Assembly (NCBI GenBank): GCA_005406025.1
Contig: BGZK01000879.1
Coordinates: 62,001-126,000 of the forward strand
From: Eumeta japonica
Lineage: Eukaryota > Arthropoda > Insecta > Lepidoptera > Psychidae
Direction: 5' to 3'
Length of the DNA: 64,000 nt
In this document: piece by piece, positions 11,641 through 23,770 of the stretch
Layout: every line of letters starts with the position of its first letter
How positions within the stretch are numbered: position 1 is the first letter of the stretch
Translations under genes and position numbers: made by a program
Notes under the pieces: model-generated
What the model was told of the DNA's origin: nothing
The model's database searches: none
What the model saw: the letters and a program-made list of their open reading frames with translations, nothing else

Positions 11641-13120
11641 CTCTCAGTCATGTGGCGGAATGTAGGGAAAAGTAGCGAGCGAAAGTCTGATTCATTTTAA
11701 CAATTGTTATTTTCGAAGAAATAAATGTGTTTTCTGTTATAAAAAATTGTTATGTATTTCTTTTTTATTAGATGATTTATTTTTTATTAGTTTTCACTTG
11801 CGCTTTTGTCCAGTTAAACAAAAATAAATAAATTTATCTTCTCGTTTTCAATCTAAATAACCGTTATCTTTCACCTTGACTTAGCAATGGTTATATTGTT
11901 ATCTATTTCTACAAATTTATATCCTTTTTATATCTCGTCAGCTAATTTAAATCTCGTTTTCAGTAAAATTGATCGGGAATAAGATCCGTATTAGGATCAA
12001 TGTCAGATTCAGTATTAAAATTTAAATCACAATGAGAAAGATAAATCAAAATTGAAAAAGTGATTTATAATTTATGTTGCGATAAGCTTAAACGTATGCT
12101 GCAATATGTTTTATATTTTTGGATATATCCTTTTATTCGTTTTTACTTTATAATATTCTGTCTTTATAATATTTATAATATTCAGTAACATACTGAAATA
12201 TTTTTTAAACTTTTCTCCTCTTTTTAAAATATAAGCATAAAATAAATTTTTCATATGCAAGTATCATTACTAAACCAATCAAGGTTAATGGATTAACATT
12301 ACAATTGTTTAACTTCATTTTTGATTTATTTTTTTGAAATGAATCACTATGCGGTGACAATGTCCGGCGTCTATGACTTGTATTCTCGGAAGCATAGAGC
12401 GAATGGTTTATTGGTATGTGACACACCTTTCCTCTCGCTTTCCTGCAACCCATGTGAGTGATTTCGTGAATAGGAACGGATTTGGGTAACAGAAAGCCGG
12501 GGATGTAAAGCCGGGCAAGCGCGCTATATGATTTAACCAATGACCACGCGTGGTGCTAGAGTAGACCGTCAGACGGTACTAACCCATTTTGCGAAAAGTT
12601 GGTACCGTCAGCCAGTGTTTCCAATTGGACGATTTAAATCGTATTTATACGACCTTTTTGGCTCTTGTACGATGTACGATCGAGTATTTGAAAAGGTAGG
12701 CAAAATATACGACCTTTTTAAATCTTATTACCTTCATAACAAAATAAAAAAATAATATGTAATAAAGTTCATTTTCTTAACGTCAAATCTAAATTGTTAA
12801 AAGTTATAATTACAATAAATGATAGATTTTCCTACTTTTACCACATATCGAAGATAGTTCCGCTCTTTTACAAAAAGACTATCTATTGCCTTCATTATAA
12901 TTTTCGTTAAAAAGAATTATTCTTCGTTACGAAAAATAACATATCAAATAATACTTGAATAATTTTTTCAGGACATTATGTTAATGTTGCTTAAGACGTC
13001 AGTTGCTAAACATCACACGCGACTACTGCAAGGCTCGTCGTTAAAGCTTTTTTGTTGCATCATGTTTTAATCACTCCTCGGTCGAGGTATAATATCTCAG
13101 TAGTATTTTTATTTTAAACT
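11641..13120. other. AT-rich non-coding sequence with an imperfect hairpin
   Basis: No gene is supported. ACGGTAC at 12,575-12,581 faces GGTACCGT at 12,602-12,609, forming a hairpin. Similar TATACGACCTTTTT strings recur near 12,645 and 12,707. The reverse frame at 12,205-12,540 has no recognisable motif. Confidence 0.4.
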
Positions 13121-13124
13121 GCAG

Positions 13125-13300
13125 GGCTTGGACTTTAGAAGCTCATCACGTTAGTTATGTGCTATCTAAGGTATAAAGTGAGGGCTTTAAATTAAAAGCT
13201 TATCGGCTGATTTGCCGGTGGCCAAGATCAAACACTGAACCCTGTTTCAAAAGCTACGGATTTTGAAACAGTTAACGACTGAACCGTTAATGGTTCGTTT
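13125..13300 (+). repeat. Dispersed repeat R3, copy 1
   Basis: It begins GGGCTTGGACTTTAGAAGCT and continues to GATTTGCCGGTGGCCA-GATC. The same sentences occur at 56,574-56,800, and the opening block also at 18,655-18,700. An interspersed non-coding repeat of unknown family. Confidence 0.55.
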
Positions 13301-16300
13301 CACTTGAATGGTAATTTGAACGCATTGGATAATTCGGCCGTGGTCGTGGCTATTATCCGATACATGCATTTTCTTTTTTTTTTTATGTACGTATGCATTT
13401 TATGTACTTATGCATATACATTTATATGTTCACATCGAGGGTATATTATTACCAATATGTAATTTTTACTAACTTGCTAGTTACTCTTGTAAATATTGCA
13501 ATGTTAATTTCATTTCATTCAATAGCAAAGACAAAATCTTATAGAAGATGAGTGATTTTTGTGTATTTTTTTGAGAAATTATTGCAAGGGTCCAAAACTA
13601 GAATTCCCCCTTCGAACCGGAGCAGCAATGTACGAAAATCTTATTATTTTAATCACACGTCGACCGACGCAGGAGAAATTCCACGCGTTAAGAGAGTTCA
13701 CTACTTAGCCATGGAGCTTGTGGATAAATCAGCGAAAATTTTCTACAATGATTACACATATTATAAACGAAAACGCTGTCTATGCTATCCTGTTACCATA
13801 TAGAATGAATGTGTTGCATTTTCATATTTGTGACGTCACCGAATGGGGTCCGCGAACGATTCTAAACTCAAACGTCGATTCAGTTATTGCTTTTGTTCCC
13901 GCCCTCCGACTCTCTGACAAATACTGGGTCAGTATGCAGTACACGCCGTACGCAGATGCTGTATTGAGATTATGCGCTTGTGAGATACGCCTTTGGCAAG
14001 AAGTGCGGTTTAGTCAATGATCTATAAAAAGAGAAGATACACGGAACCGCGCTCAAAAACGGCCGCGGAAAATGAGTTCTAAAACAGAGAGTTTAGCACT
14101 CATTGCATCCAGTGTACATTCGTCGCACCTTCTGTGTGATCTGTCAAAAAATGCGAAAATAACAATTCAAAACGTATGAAAAAAGATAATATTCCTTATT
14201 TTTCATTAGCAAAATTTAGTTTGTTTATGATAGGATTTCAACCATGTATTATTATGAGTATTCGATAAATTATTTTGTGTTTCATCATTTAAAGTAGCAA
14301 CGAAAGCCGAAATATGCATAAATCCACTTGAAAGAAATAGATCTAAACAACACAGGTCTCGTAATTTTTACGTTGTCACTTTATTCAGTCGCTTAATACT
14401 GACTCTGTTCTTAAACGAATAGAGTCGCTTTTGTTATTTTTTTATTTATTGTTTTCTTTACATTTATAGAAATCTTAAAATTATCTCTAAAGGGAAATCA
14501 TACAATAGAATAAACCTATTTCAAAAAAAAAAAAAAATGTTTTTATATTTGATATTGTTTTTTAATAAATTAACTACAAGTATTATGTTAAGCAAAAACA
14601 AGTTAATATTTAATGAATTGTCACTTTATTTTATTATACGAATAATAAGAAAGTTTTGTATTTCTATACTATACACATCTTAGAAATTATTAAGTTTTTT
14701 CATATACATATTCAAATAAATAATATAAAAGTAAAGGTTCATATTAGCTTTAATTTCATGTGGTTACTACATTAAGCTTTATTATGAAGAAAAATATCCT
14801 ACCAATCTTTGCATACTTTCAACCACGAACAATAATAATGGTATAAAAAAATTAAAACCGTTATATTGATGTCTTGCTGTAGAAATGCACGTGTAAATTC
14901 TAAAAAAAAAAATAGGATTTATTGTCTTCCAATAACAAAATCATCATTGCTTATTGTCTTTGCATTTAAAAAATGAACCTTATATTATTATGACTTTTCG
15001 TTTGAAACGTCAGATGATAAATAACGTCCCTTCTTTTTCTTTGGCACTGCAAAATGGTATTGTAAAATACGAGACAGAGACATTATGTACATTATGTCTC
15101 TGTACATATTTTGAGTCATTTTTTGAGGTTAAAATAGTAAGCGAATGTGTATTTTCCCTTTTTCATATATCTGTGAGTTTTGTGTACAAAATTTAATTTT
15201 CATTTTTTTTGTTAGTTTCTGGCAACATCGTTAACGATATTTATTAGAGTAATGTTTTACTATAAAATAAAACCAATGAGGCATACCAATCTTTTTCGAG
15301 TGTAAAAGTATTTGCATTTCTTGACTTTGTGAAATTTCACACACGTTGTGGTCGCTATTTAGATATTTTAACATAATATTGAAAATCTAAATTTCAAAGG
15401 ACATTCGTTTATCCTATGGGAAGTTTTCTCTCAGTATATTAGCTTAATAAATACTTTTTTATTACTCTCATACTTTCAATAATATTATTTCAAATATTAA
15501 TTTATATAAATATAAAATATTTAAATCAAAGGATTTAGTAATAAACATAAAAAGAAAACCTACATAAATATCATGAGCAACCGACGAAAATCATCAATGC
15601 AAGAACAAAAAAATGCCGTACGGCAGCCAAAATAGAAGTAGAATTAATTTTATTTTCATATGTAATTCATATGATTTGTAATTTTTGGATTTTCAAAATT
15701 TAAAAATGCTGAAATTTCTAGTTGACCGGTTTACCTGGAATTTGAACTCGATCTTTGTAATCGTCCATAGAACATGTATGTTGAGTTTCATTAAGATCTC
15801 CAAAGAATTGTAGACGCTATAGTGCTGACAAGCCTCGCGTTATATCGTGTATATATATATACATCCTTGAAGTATGCGCTTCACATATATATATATATAT
15901 AAACTTTTGAACCATATGTATTTTCTGACTTAGTTCGTCAGGTTAAGTCGGAAAATAGCAAAATACAATACTTAGATTTTTACAAAATCTACTAAAAACA
16001 AATATTAAGAAACGGTTTTTTTTTAATCTAAAATTTAATATACAACTGCTAAAGTGTACATTCAAAAAAGTTCTTTAAATTAAATAGAATTTATACATAA
16101 TTAACTGTCATTATAGGTGTTAGTTGACAGTTCATCTCACTGCCACACTGTGTGCTAACGGTCGTTTAACCTACGCTGGAAGTGACCCTTCCTTAAATCT
16201 TTACTAAGTAGCAACTAATGGAGCATTAAAATGTAAGTAAGCTCTCTGAGTACAGTAAGTCTGTCTAGTAGAATGAGTCCAAAACACTTGCGGTCTACGA

Positions 16301-16544
16301 CTGTGCTCAGCTATATTGTAACATAATTTTATCTTTCAATAAGATTTAACACATCTTCCTTTAGTTTTATTTAAGTTTTACATATCATTTTGACAATTTT
16401 ATATCATTAATATACAATTCTGGTATCATGTCAAAAGACACGCTTAGAATTGAACTATTAGATGGTCTCAAGTAAACCGATTATCTGTTATGATATTTAG
16501 TCCAAAAAGACATTTTAATAAATTGATATTATTCATACAAAAAT
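13301..16544. other. Non-coding sequence with a possible regulatory patch at 13,830-14,110
   Basis: The patch holds a palindromic TGACGTCA (13,832-13,839), a GC-richer stretch and a TATAAAAAG at about 14,024. This could be a promoter, but no downstream gene is recognisable. The rest is AT-rich with a poly-A run at 14,524 and (AT)n stretches near 15,850 and 15,885. Confidence 0.3.
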
Positions 16545-16905
16545 ACTAGCTTCCGCTCACGTAAACAGAACTAATTGCTTTGTCTTATATATTAAGCCAT
16601 CACGATAATCGATCACGATCCTGGTCGCTATCACATTCATGATTCCGATTTCGGTCCTGTTCCTAATGACATTTCGCATCACTATCGATTCCGATATCAG
16701 TCTCGATTTAAGTTGCTTCAAATTTTGATTCCGTGTTTGATCCCGTTCTCGCTTTTAATTCTGATCTTATTTCCATTCAAGTTAAGATTTTGAACCCGTT
16801 CTCGTTTTGTTCTCGAACGCTCCCCATCTCAGCTCTCGCTTCTGCTCATCGCCCTGTTTGCAATGTCGATGCCGTTACCGTTATAGCTTCAATTTTGACG
16901 TAGCC
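16545..16905 (+). repeat. Degenerate GATTCCGATTTCGAT-type minisatellite, copy 2
   Basis: It starts with an ACTAGCTTCCGCTCACG block and is followed by drifting TCGATTCCGAT and CCCGTTCTCG units up to about 16,880. It has the same organisation as 6,285-6,690. Confidence 0.5.
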
Positions 16906-17219
16906 GGGACATATTGTAATATCAAAATGTAGTTTACGCTATACTTCTTGAAGACAGTGGTGCATTCAGCATGAAAGAAAGAATTTTTAGAATCTATTAT
17001 AACACAAATTTGGACAAGGAAACAAAGTGGAATGTTAATAGCTTATTTTGCCCAAGGAGTTCCTTATTAATGTGAATGGTTTAAACACGCACAAGAAATA
17101 CCAAGAAAATATGTAGTCATTTTTATAATTACCCCCACCTTATCATGAAAGACGCACCTCGCCACTTTTGAAAGTCGTAACTTGCACTATAAAATGTTTC
17201 ATACAAACTTAAAGTATTA

Positions 17220-17275
17220 TTTATAAAAAGCAAATTGCACACGCACACACGCACGCACACATACACACGCGATTA
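17220..17275. repeat. CA/CG-rich simple repeat
   Basis: Short run of CACACGCACACACGCACGCA type. Confidence 0.8.
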
Positions 17276-17394
17276 CAACTACATAAAACCAACGAAAAGG
17301 CCTACTAAAGAAATAAAAAATACTAAATGTTTTTTTATAGTTATCATAAAATGTATAGAAATAACATAGGGCCTGTAACTTATACATTTATAGG

Positions 17395-18225
17395 TTTTGA
17401 CCGTACAGTAACTTCCATCAAGATTGGTCAAACCATTTTTAAGTTATAAAACAATAAGCCGACAAACAGATACTATCCTATCATTTGTTTTTACAAATAC
17501 CGATTTTTATCACAATAGATCAAACCGTACATACATTCAAACAGACAAACAGTTGCTCGTTATTTACACGATCACATGTTCTGACAAAATATTAATTTCC
17601 ATTACTATCGATGAAATGGTTCTTAAGTTATAAAAGAACATACAAACAGTCAGACAGAAATTAGCTTATAATTTACGAAGTTGTACGTTTTGATTGTACA
17701 CCAATTTCGGTTAAGATCGGTTAAGTCATTATCAAGTTACGAAATATCATGTGTAGTTGTATACATACAGACAGACAGTAGCCTATCATTTGCGTAATTA
17801 TATGTTCTGACTGTAAATAATTTCTATCAAGATCGGTCTAATCTTTAGTTATAAAGAAGATGCAGACTGAGACATAAGAATAGTCTATAATTTCTATAAT
17901 TACTTTTTCTTACTCTTTACTAATTTTCATTATTAGGTGACATTTTCTTTAGTTATAAAAAAACAAACAGCCATACAGACAGATAGACCTTAGCTTATTA
18001 TTTGCATTTGCGCAATCATATGTTATTGCTGTATACCAATTTTCAATATGATCAGTCAAACCGTTCTAACGTTATAAATAGACATACAGATAGACAGAAG
18101 GTTAGTAACATGTGCCCAATCACATGTTCTTCCAGTGTACTAATTTTCATCACAATCGGTCAAGGCGTTCTTAATTTATAAAGAGACATACAGACCAACA
18201 GGCAGACAGACATACATTTTGAAAT
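17395..18225 (+). repeat. Diverged tandem repeat, about seven units of 102-118 bp
   Basis: Each unit has the order: CATGTTCTGACTGTA-like block, ATTTTCATCA-GATCGGTCAA, GTTCTTAAGTTATAAA, then an ACATACAGACAGACAG run. The TTATAAA (or TTACGAA) landmark recurs near 17,443, 17,626, 17,740, 17,850, 17,955, 18,073 and 18,175. The first spacing (183 bp) suggests a lost landmark. No protein is encoded. Confidence 0.75.
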
Positions 18226-18654
18226 TGGTAAAATTGGGTTCAGTTAATCATAAACGAATATCTGTCACGGAATTTTACAGAAAGAAATTGAATGCATAGA
18301 CGAAGAACTACAGATTTATATAGTAGCACAGCTTATCATATTAACATCACCGCTATGAAAATGCTGTGAATCAATGTTGTCACTATTGACAACCGCGCCA
18401 TCTATATTTAAAACAGCAAAAACTTTTCATACCCTAACTAATATCTTGCGCTTTATAAATACAATGTTATTATGATTTTAAAGTTTTTTTTTGTCTCTGT
18501 AATATAATAACTTAAAATGTTACACGTTTATGTCTTTGAAAACTATTCTCTATACTGTTTCCATAATGCGATTCTGTTAGCTGATTTTTGTGTCGTATTA
18601 GGCGTTTATCATCTCCCTTTAGACTAACACCCTACGACATTTTTTTATTCAGAG
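18226..18654. other. Non-coding sequence
   Basis: Nothing recognisable. Confidence 0.5.
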
Positions 18655-18905
18655 TAAAAGGCTTGGACTTTAAGCAGCTCTACGGGTTGGAGTTGTTAAA
18701 GATCGCTATTGCTAACGCGATAAGAGCGCCCAAGACTGTTTGCTTAACCTTCTCACCGAGTCAGAGAGGCAGTGGCTTAATTTGGCTAAGTTAATAAGTC
18801 GTCAGTCAATTCGCACGTATCTATTCCGTAATATTCGGGCGGAAAATACCGCATTTTCAAGTGGAAACATCGCACTGACCACTGGACCACTGCCTCATGT
18901 ACGCG
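18655..18905 (+). repeat. Dispersed repeat R3, copy 2 (partial)
   Basis: It opens with GGCTTGGACTTTAAGCAGCT, as at 13,128 and 56,577. Similarity to the other copies fades afterwards. Confidence 0.45.
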
Positions 18906-19079
18906 ATTTATAACTACGTAATGTATATTATTCGTATGAAACTCTTTTATATTCTACTAAATATAAAATATTATTTCATCGAAATTCATGGCGGATTCGG
19001 CATCGTAACAAAATAAAATAAGAATTACTTTCCATTTAAACGTTCACAATTATTACTAAAGCTCTAACTCCAGCTTTTA

Positions 19080-19340
19080 CAACTTAACAGTCAGTTCTAG
19101 AATCTCGGTCAGAACTGAGCGTCGGCTCGTCTGAAACGTTTCGCTGGTACCATACATTTTCCCTCTGCGAGCCAAGAATGACAATGAGCCGAGCAAACAG
19201 TTACTGCCGCCCGTTTCCGCGCTCGCGAAAGCACTTTATGAAATCGCGTGCATTACAAACGATATGCAACGTTTTTGCCTTAAAAAGAATCGCCGTTTCC
19301 TCGTAAGTTTCTTATTGAAAATTTGTCGTCCGCTCGAGAA
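19080..19340. promoter_or_regulatory. GC-richer island, candidate regulatory element
   Basis: A sharp composition change from the AT-rich flanks. It contains a CACTTTATGA homeodomain-like site and ATGCAA next to CATTACAAACG. No open frame or repeat explains it. Function inferred only from composition and motifs. Confidence 0.25.
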
Positions 19341-19644
19341 TCCCCCCTCATAGTTTCTCTTTAAAATATTCTTCACACTAAACTTACGAATTCTCAGCGC
19401 TATTGGTGAAGAAGTGACAATGAAAAATTGCTTCGTAACTTCGCCTACTCGAACCTTAATAATATCGTCTTTTTACGTATGTGTGTATACAACCTATCCC
19501 GTTCCGGTATAGTTAAACAGTGATGATTTAAACTAACGTTAATATTATCGATAAAAATAACAAGAAAACAAGGTCTACGTAAAAAAATTTTGTTTTAATA
19601 ACATTCAAAATTTTGTATCGTAAATTATCCCCATTTTAATTAAT

Positions 19645-19765
19645 TGCTGATTAAATATTAAAAGAAAAAATTAAAACCACATTCAAAAACCTATTGAAAT
19701 GATTATTCAAACAGACTTCAAAAACAACTATTTATTTGTTTTTGGAATCGGTTCCATCTAGATGA
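19645..19765 (+). repeat. Fragment with CTTCAAAAACAACTA inverted motif
   Basis: ACTTCAAAAACAACTATTTA is followed by TTGTTTTTGGAATCGG, a short inverted arrangement also present at 24,003-24,045. It resembles the proximal end of repeat R2. Confidence 0.4.
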
Positions 19766-19792
19766 ATCAGACACAGTTATGTCTCCTTAGAA

Positions 19793-20806
19793 CATGTATG
19801 GGCAACCTTTAACTTGTCGTGGGCCAAACACAAATATGTTCACGGGCCGCTTTCAAAAGTAGTGCGTTTTAAAGTAGTGTTCATAATTTTTAGCAATAGA
19901 TATCAAACATGAAAAAATACGACAATGTTATTATTATACAATTTAATAAAATAACAAAATGAAATGAAAAAAAATAGGTACAACATTATAATTAAATGGT
20001 GAAATACAAAAATAAATTTTTATTTTCAGGACATAAAACACTACAAACTTGTAACATACATTCTTTGATAAATTGTCCTTCGGCAAATGGTTTTAATGAT
20101 TTTGCCAATTTATAACTAACTATAAAACTAACTTTCACAACGTTAACAAGTTGTGTTCTTTGCTTGTGAAACATTTGCTACTGTTTTTTTCAAATTTGTG
20201 ATGAGGTTCTGGATTTTGTCTTTTCTTATTTGTCCTGTCAGTGAGTGCAGCATAGGATGCTTAGTTGAGTAATGCCTTTTTCTATTGAATTCTTTCATAA
20301 CTGAAATGGATTCATTACACAGCAAACAAATAGGCTAAGCATTGCGCAATATAAAAAAGAACTCTTCAGTACATTTTTGTTGAAACTGGCGACCCTCTGC
20401 ATCTACTTTTCGTTCGATAAACTTAATAACAAAATATAATTAATAAGCACTTAAGATGCACACAAAATCACAAAGTAAATTCAACGTCACTAGCAGTTCA
20501 AATGGAATTGAACTACGATTCGGGCCATCCACTCGTTTATACAGGCAAAATGAAGGAATCTAGAATCGTCTAGTGTAGAACAATTGAGAAGCAATAATCT
20601 TTTATTGTGTCGCCAGTGAAGCGACAAACATCAAAGGCTTTGATGTTTGCCGCCTCACTCTTTGATGATCGCCGCCACTCGGCTCGCTCGCTTACTTGAT
20701 TTTGTGAGAATGATTAAGTCGTGTAAAATTTTTTTTTACTCGGTTTTTCAAAATGTCTCGCGGGCCAGATCAAATCTTACAGCGGGCCGGTTGTTGCCCA
20801 CATATA
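19793..20806 (-). mobile_element. hAT-superfamily DNA transposon remnant
   Basis: The element is bounded by an exact 8-bp direct repeat CCTTAGAA (19,785-19,792 and 20,807-20,814), the size typical of hAT target duplications. Its ends, CATGTATGGGCAAC and the complement of GTTGCCCACATATA, match at 11 of 14 positions. GGGCC-rich motifs just inside each end (CGTGGGCC, GCGGGCCGG) are typical of this group. Inside, on the reverse strand, is a BED-finger transposase fragment. At 1.0 kb it is far shorter than an autonomous element (usually over 2.5 kb), so most of the transposase has been lost. Confidence 0.85.
19992..20330 (-). pseudogene. hAT transposase N-terminal fragment with BED-type zinc finger
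   Basis: Two adjacent reverse-strand frames make one broken fragment. The first carries CLLCNESISVMKEFNRKRHY followed by STKH, a C-x2-C...H-x4-H finger, then TGQIRKDKIQNL and NLKK. The second carries VSFIVSYKLAKSLKPFAEGQ, then FIKECM and VCPENK. This order is known from the hAT transposase lineage domesticated in vertebrate GTF2IRD2-like genes. The frames overlap out of register near 20,150, so at least one frameshift is present. The catalytic and dimerisation regions are absent. It lies inside the 19,793-20,806 element and has no visible host role. Confidence 0.75.
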
Positions 20807-21187
20807 CCTTAGAAGAAGACGATCTCCTTTTTTTACCCGACTAATAAGGAAAGGTATTGTTTGTCGCATGTATATTGGTTTTTTTGTAAATTTCTTTATT
20901 GCCATGTATCTTTCAAACGGCTGGATGGATTAAGACAATTAAGATATCCTTAGATTCGTCTCAAAAACCCAAGTGTTTTTAAGTAGGTGTTTAAAAAAAA
21001 ATAGCGGAGTTTTGGCGCCAAATAGTAAGTGATACAAAAATTTCTTTTTAACCAAATCTATCGGAAAGAGTATCAAAATAAAGAGAATTAAAAGGAGATT
21101 TCAAAAAGTACATACGTCATGTATTTAAAGCTAACCAGAAATAATTAAAACTATTTTAATTCAATCAATCGAATAAATTTGTAATCA

Positions 21188-21403
21188 GTGCATTCATATG
21201 GTCGTATTTTAGCTTTAAATCGTCCAAGTGTGTATTGGATATTGTATTGCACAGTCTCTAAATTGCATCGCACAACTTTAGACCGGGTGGTTGTTGATAT
21301 AAGCAGTAATTTTTTCGCGAAAGGTCAGGCGTACGTGGCTTTGAGCCGAGTCAAATCACACTCAGGTCTAGCGATTAGTTCGTTAACGTTAATTAAATCT
21401 TAG
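21188..21403 (+). pseudogene. PIF1/Helitron-type helicase C-terminal fragment
   Basis: The 71-residue frame ends in TLDRVVVDISSNFFAKGQAY followed by VALSRVKSHSGLAI. This is the distinctive final motif region of PIF1-family helicases: the 'GxTLDRxVVDL...GQxYVALSRV' segment holding motif VI. In insects such isolated tails usually come from Helitron Rep-helicases. The lysine-based Walker motif and all upstream motifs are missing and the beginning is out of family. CCCGACT at 20,837 and AGTCGGG at about 21,992 flank the region in opposite orientation and may be related. Inactive. Confidence 0.7.
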
Positions 21404-21758
21404 AAAGTTATTGCATCAACAACCACACTACCAAAACTCTCTTGAGGAATTGAATCGCTTACGTCAATTATAATTTTCATTTGCGTTTTGTTTGAAACGC
21501 TATCAATAGTCCTTATCAATCATGTTTAAATTTTGCCTGATTCACAAGAGTCATAAAGGTACACCCTTTCGTTCACAAGAATGTGCCAGACGAAATACTA
21601 AAAAGTCTAAAATAAAATTAATAATTAAAAAACTAAAAAACCTGACTACACAAAATCAACAACGCATTATAAAGATCGAAACAATATGAAGGAAACAAAC
21701 CACTAAAACTTAATTAAACCTTACTTTGATTTAATAGACTATATTATGAGCTGATAGT

Positions 21759-21878
21759 CTAAGTTAAATAATTTAAATTATGTTTGGTAACAGGCGGGAC
21801 CCATTAATTTTCTTACGATTTGTAATTTGCATACGTCTGCTGCCTTCTACCAAACATAATGTAAATAATTTAACTTAG
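21759..21878. repeat. Long hairpin with 31-bp arms
   Basis: The arm at 21,759-21,789 and the complement of 21,848-21,878 match at 29 of 31 positions, separated by 58 bp that are GC-richer than the arms. The arms end in TGTTTGGTA. A miniature inverted-repeat element is likely. No target duplication was identified. Confidence 0.8.
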
Positions 21879-22144
21879 ATTTTCAGGTCGTAATTCAATC
21901 TGTTAAACTAGAGTTTATTAGGTTTTAGTAGTTTGTTTCCTCAATCTTGTTGCGGTCTTATTAGTGCGTAGCTTATCTGTTGATTTTTTGCAGTCGGGTT
22001 TTTTATTTTTTGACTCATTATTTAAAGTTTTATATTCATTTTTATAGATTATATGTTCTTTGACCCTGCTTTAGTTGGAACCGATTTCAAAAATTGTTTT
22101 TTAAATTTGTTTAAAAAAATATTTAAATAGGTTTCCGAAGGCGG

Positions 22145-22690
22145 TTTCTCTAGGGTTCTGTAGCCAAAATAACAAAATCGGAAACCTTACAAGTTCAACG
22201 TCCGTCAGTCCTTCCGTATGTACGACACACGCATTTCACTAAAAAACTACAAGATGTATATTGATGAGATTTGGAGTATAGGTGTCTTATATAAGCCACT
22301 ACTTAGATTTGTAGTTAAATGACGAAAATAAATGTTTCCGGACGGAGCACTCCATACATATAATAACAGCTGAAAAAAAATTTTTTAGCAAACATCAAGG
22401 TCTGGCATATATTTGACAACTTTTTTAAAAATACTTTGAGATTTGTGAACAATTTTCTTTAGTTATGTGAATATTCTTGGAAATTATCGCTTTAAAAATA
22501 GCATAAATTTGTATGTTCTAAAAATATAAAGAAATATTCCTAAAATAACGTTTGTAAATACTTTCAATGAAAATTAAACAAAGACGATTGAATTTTTACC
22601 GTTTTTGAGTTAATGCTGAAACTGTACTTCTCAACAAAAAGACGTAAGTACCATGAAGATACGCTCCTTTGCTGGTGTAACTTTTCACAT
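22145..22690 (-). repeat. Dispersed repeat R1, copy 2 (reverse, nearly complete)
   Basis: Read in reverse, it starts CAGCAAAGGAGCGTATCTTC and ends at AGAACCCTAGAG. It aligns along its length with 33,690-34,190 and with the copies at the two window ends. No protein is encoded. Confidence 0.75.
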
Positions 22691-22879
22691 TTTATTTTTA
22701 TATTTTGAGACTGTGTTCAGTGTTTTAATTGTGTTTTAATGTACTAAAAATTTAATACATATTTGTGTATTTAGGGAAATACATTAAAATAGTAATTCAT
22801 TACAGTAGAGTCATTCAATAGTAATAGAATATTCTTAATATAAAATTTGTGTAAAAGATATAATTTATATAAAAACACT

Positions 22880-22985
22880 CTCGCACGCACGCACGCACAG
22901 AGAGAGATAGAGAGAGAAATAGAGAGTGAGAGGAAAATAGAGAGAGAAAGATAAAAGAGAAAGAGAGTGAAAGAGATAATACTTC
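22880..22985. repeat. GCAC and (GA)n simple repeats
   Basis: CGCACGCACGCACGCAC is followed by about 80 bp of GAGA-rich sequence. A reverse-strand frame over it is a composition artefact. Confidence 0.9.
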
Positions 22986-23007
22986 GGCTCATAGGTCCGC
23001 GGTTGCT

Positions 23008-23211
23008 ATGATTGCAATTCAAGATGCTGGATTTGAAACACTCGAGCATCCTCCGCATTCATCCGATCTTGTCCCTAGTGATTTCTATTTATTTTCAACG
23101 ATGACAAAATGTCTGAAAGTTCAGAGATTCGAAGATGATGAAACAAGAGTCACTGCAGCACGAGAATTTTTAGGCTGGCAGGTTGACGAGTTTTTAAGGA
23201 AGGAATTTTAA
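23008..23211 (+). pseudogene. mariner transposase C-terminal fragment
   Basis: A 67-residue frame contains HPPHSSDLVPSDFYLF, the signature around the third catalytic Asp of mariner (normally Y-S-P-D-L-A-P-S-D). It is followed by the usual amphipathic C-terminus and ends at EFLRKEF. The two upstream catalytic Asp residues are absent. A GA-rich simple repeat abuts it upstream, so the 5' part is deleted or replaced. It differs from the second mariner fossil at 55.2-56.5 kb. Confidence 0.85.
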
Positions 23212-23627
23212 GCTTAGAAAAAATAAATGCCAAGTGTATTATGCAAAAATGTCGTAAAATAAAATAACATATAATAAAATTTATCTGCAACTTCTTATTG
23301 AACGCCCCTCGTTTTATTCGTTCAGCAGTTCATTTGGAAAGAGACGATTCTGGCCACTGTATCAAGTCAATGAAAGCTGATCGAAATAATGTCGTGTGGT
23401 CGCCCACAGGCGACAATATTTTTTTGTTCAAATCGGTCTCGTGTATATGTATAGGATGTATAGATTAAAATCGTTGCAAATAAATGAAACATATTTACCG
23501 TTTGTACATATAGGCGGTCGTGCCGAAAGTAGATCGAAATTATAATAACTTATATTGCAATGTATTTAAATTTAAAGCAAATTATTTGTATTGTAATAGG
23601 GAAGCTTGAATATGATTGCATATTGTA

Positions 23628-23770
23628 GAACGGCTGTAGTTCCGGAGGTTCCACCATTTCGGTACTCGGGATATTTAATTAAACGGCCGTAGCGATTTGA
23701 ACTATGTTTATTGGTTTACTTCTGAGATGTGTTCAAATGATATACCATATTGAATCGATCATGCATCTTT
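23628..23770. repeat. Candidate LTR (left) of a Ty3/gypsy-like remnant
   Basis: The stretch beginning TGTAGAACGGCTGTAGTTC and running to about 23,710 matches 25,357-25,440 with scattered substitutions. Both contain TTTCGGTA, TTTAATTAAACG and a GTAG motif. The pair brackets reverse-strand gag-pol remnants. The true inner limit of the LTR is not visible. Confidence 0.5.

Noticed and set aside
12205..12540. 111-residue reverse-strand frame
   Set aside because: No motif, AT-rich C-terminal half, no promoter or repeat context; chance frame.
13552..14020. Two overlapping forward frames near the CRE and TATA-like motifs
   Set aside because: No recognisable domain and poor codon regularity; kept only as a possible regulatory patch.
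17220..17275. CRISPR-like spaced repeats
   Set aside because: Simple CA/CG repeat; neither spacers nor a eukaryotic context for CRISPR.
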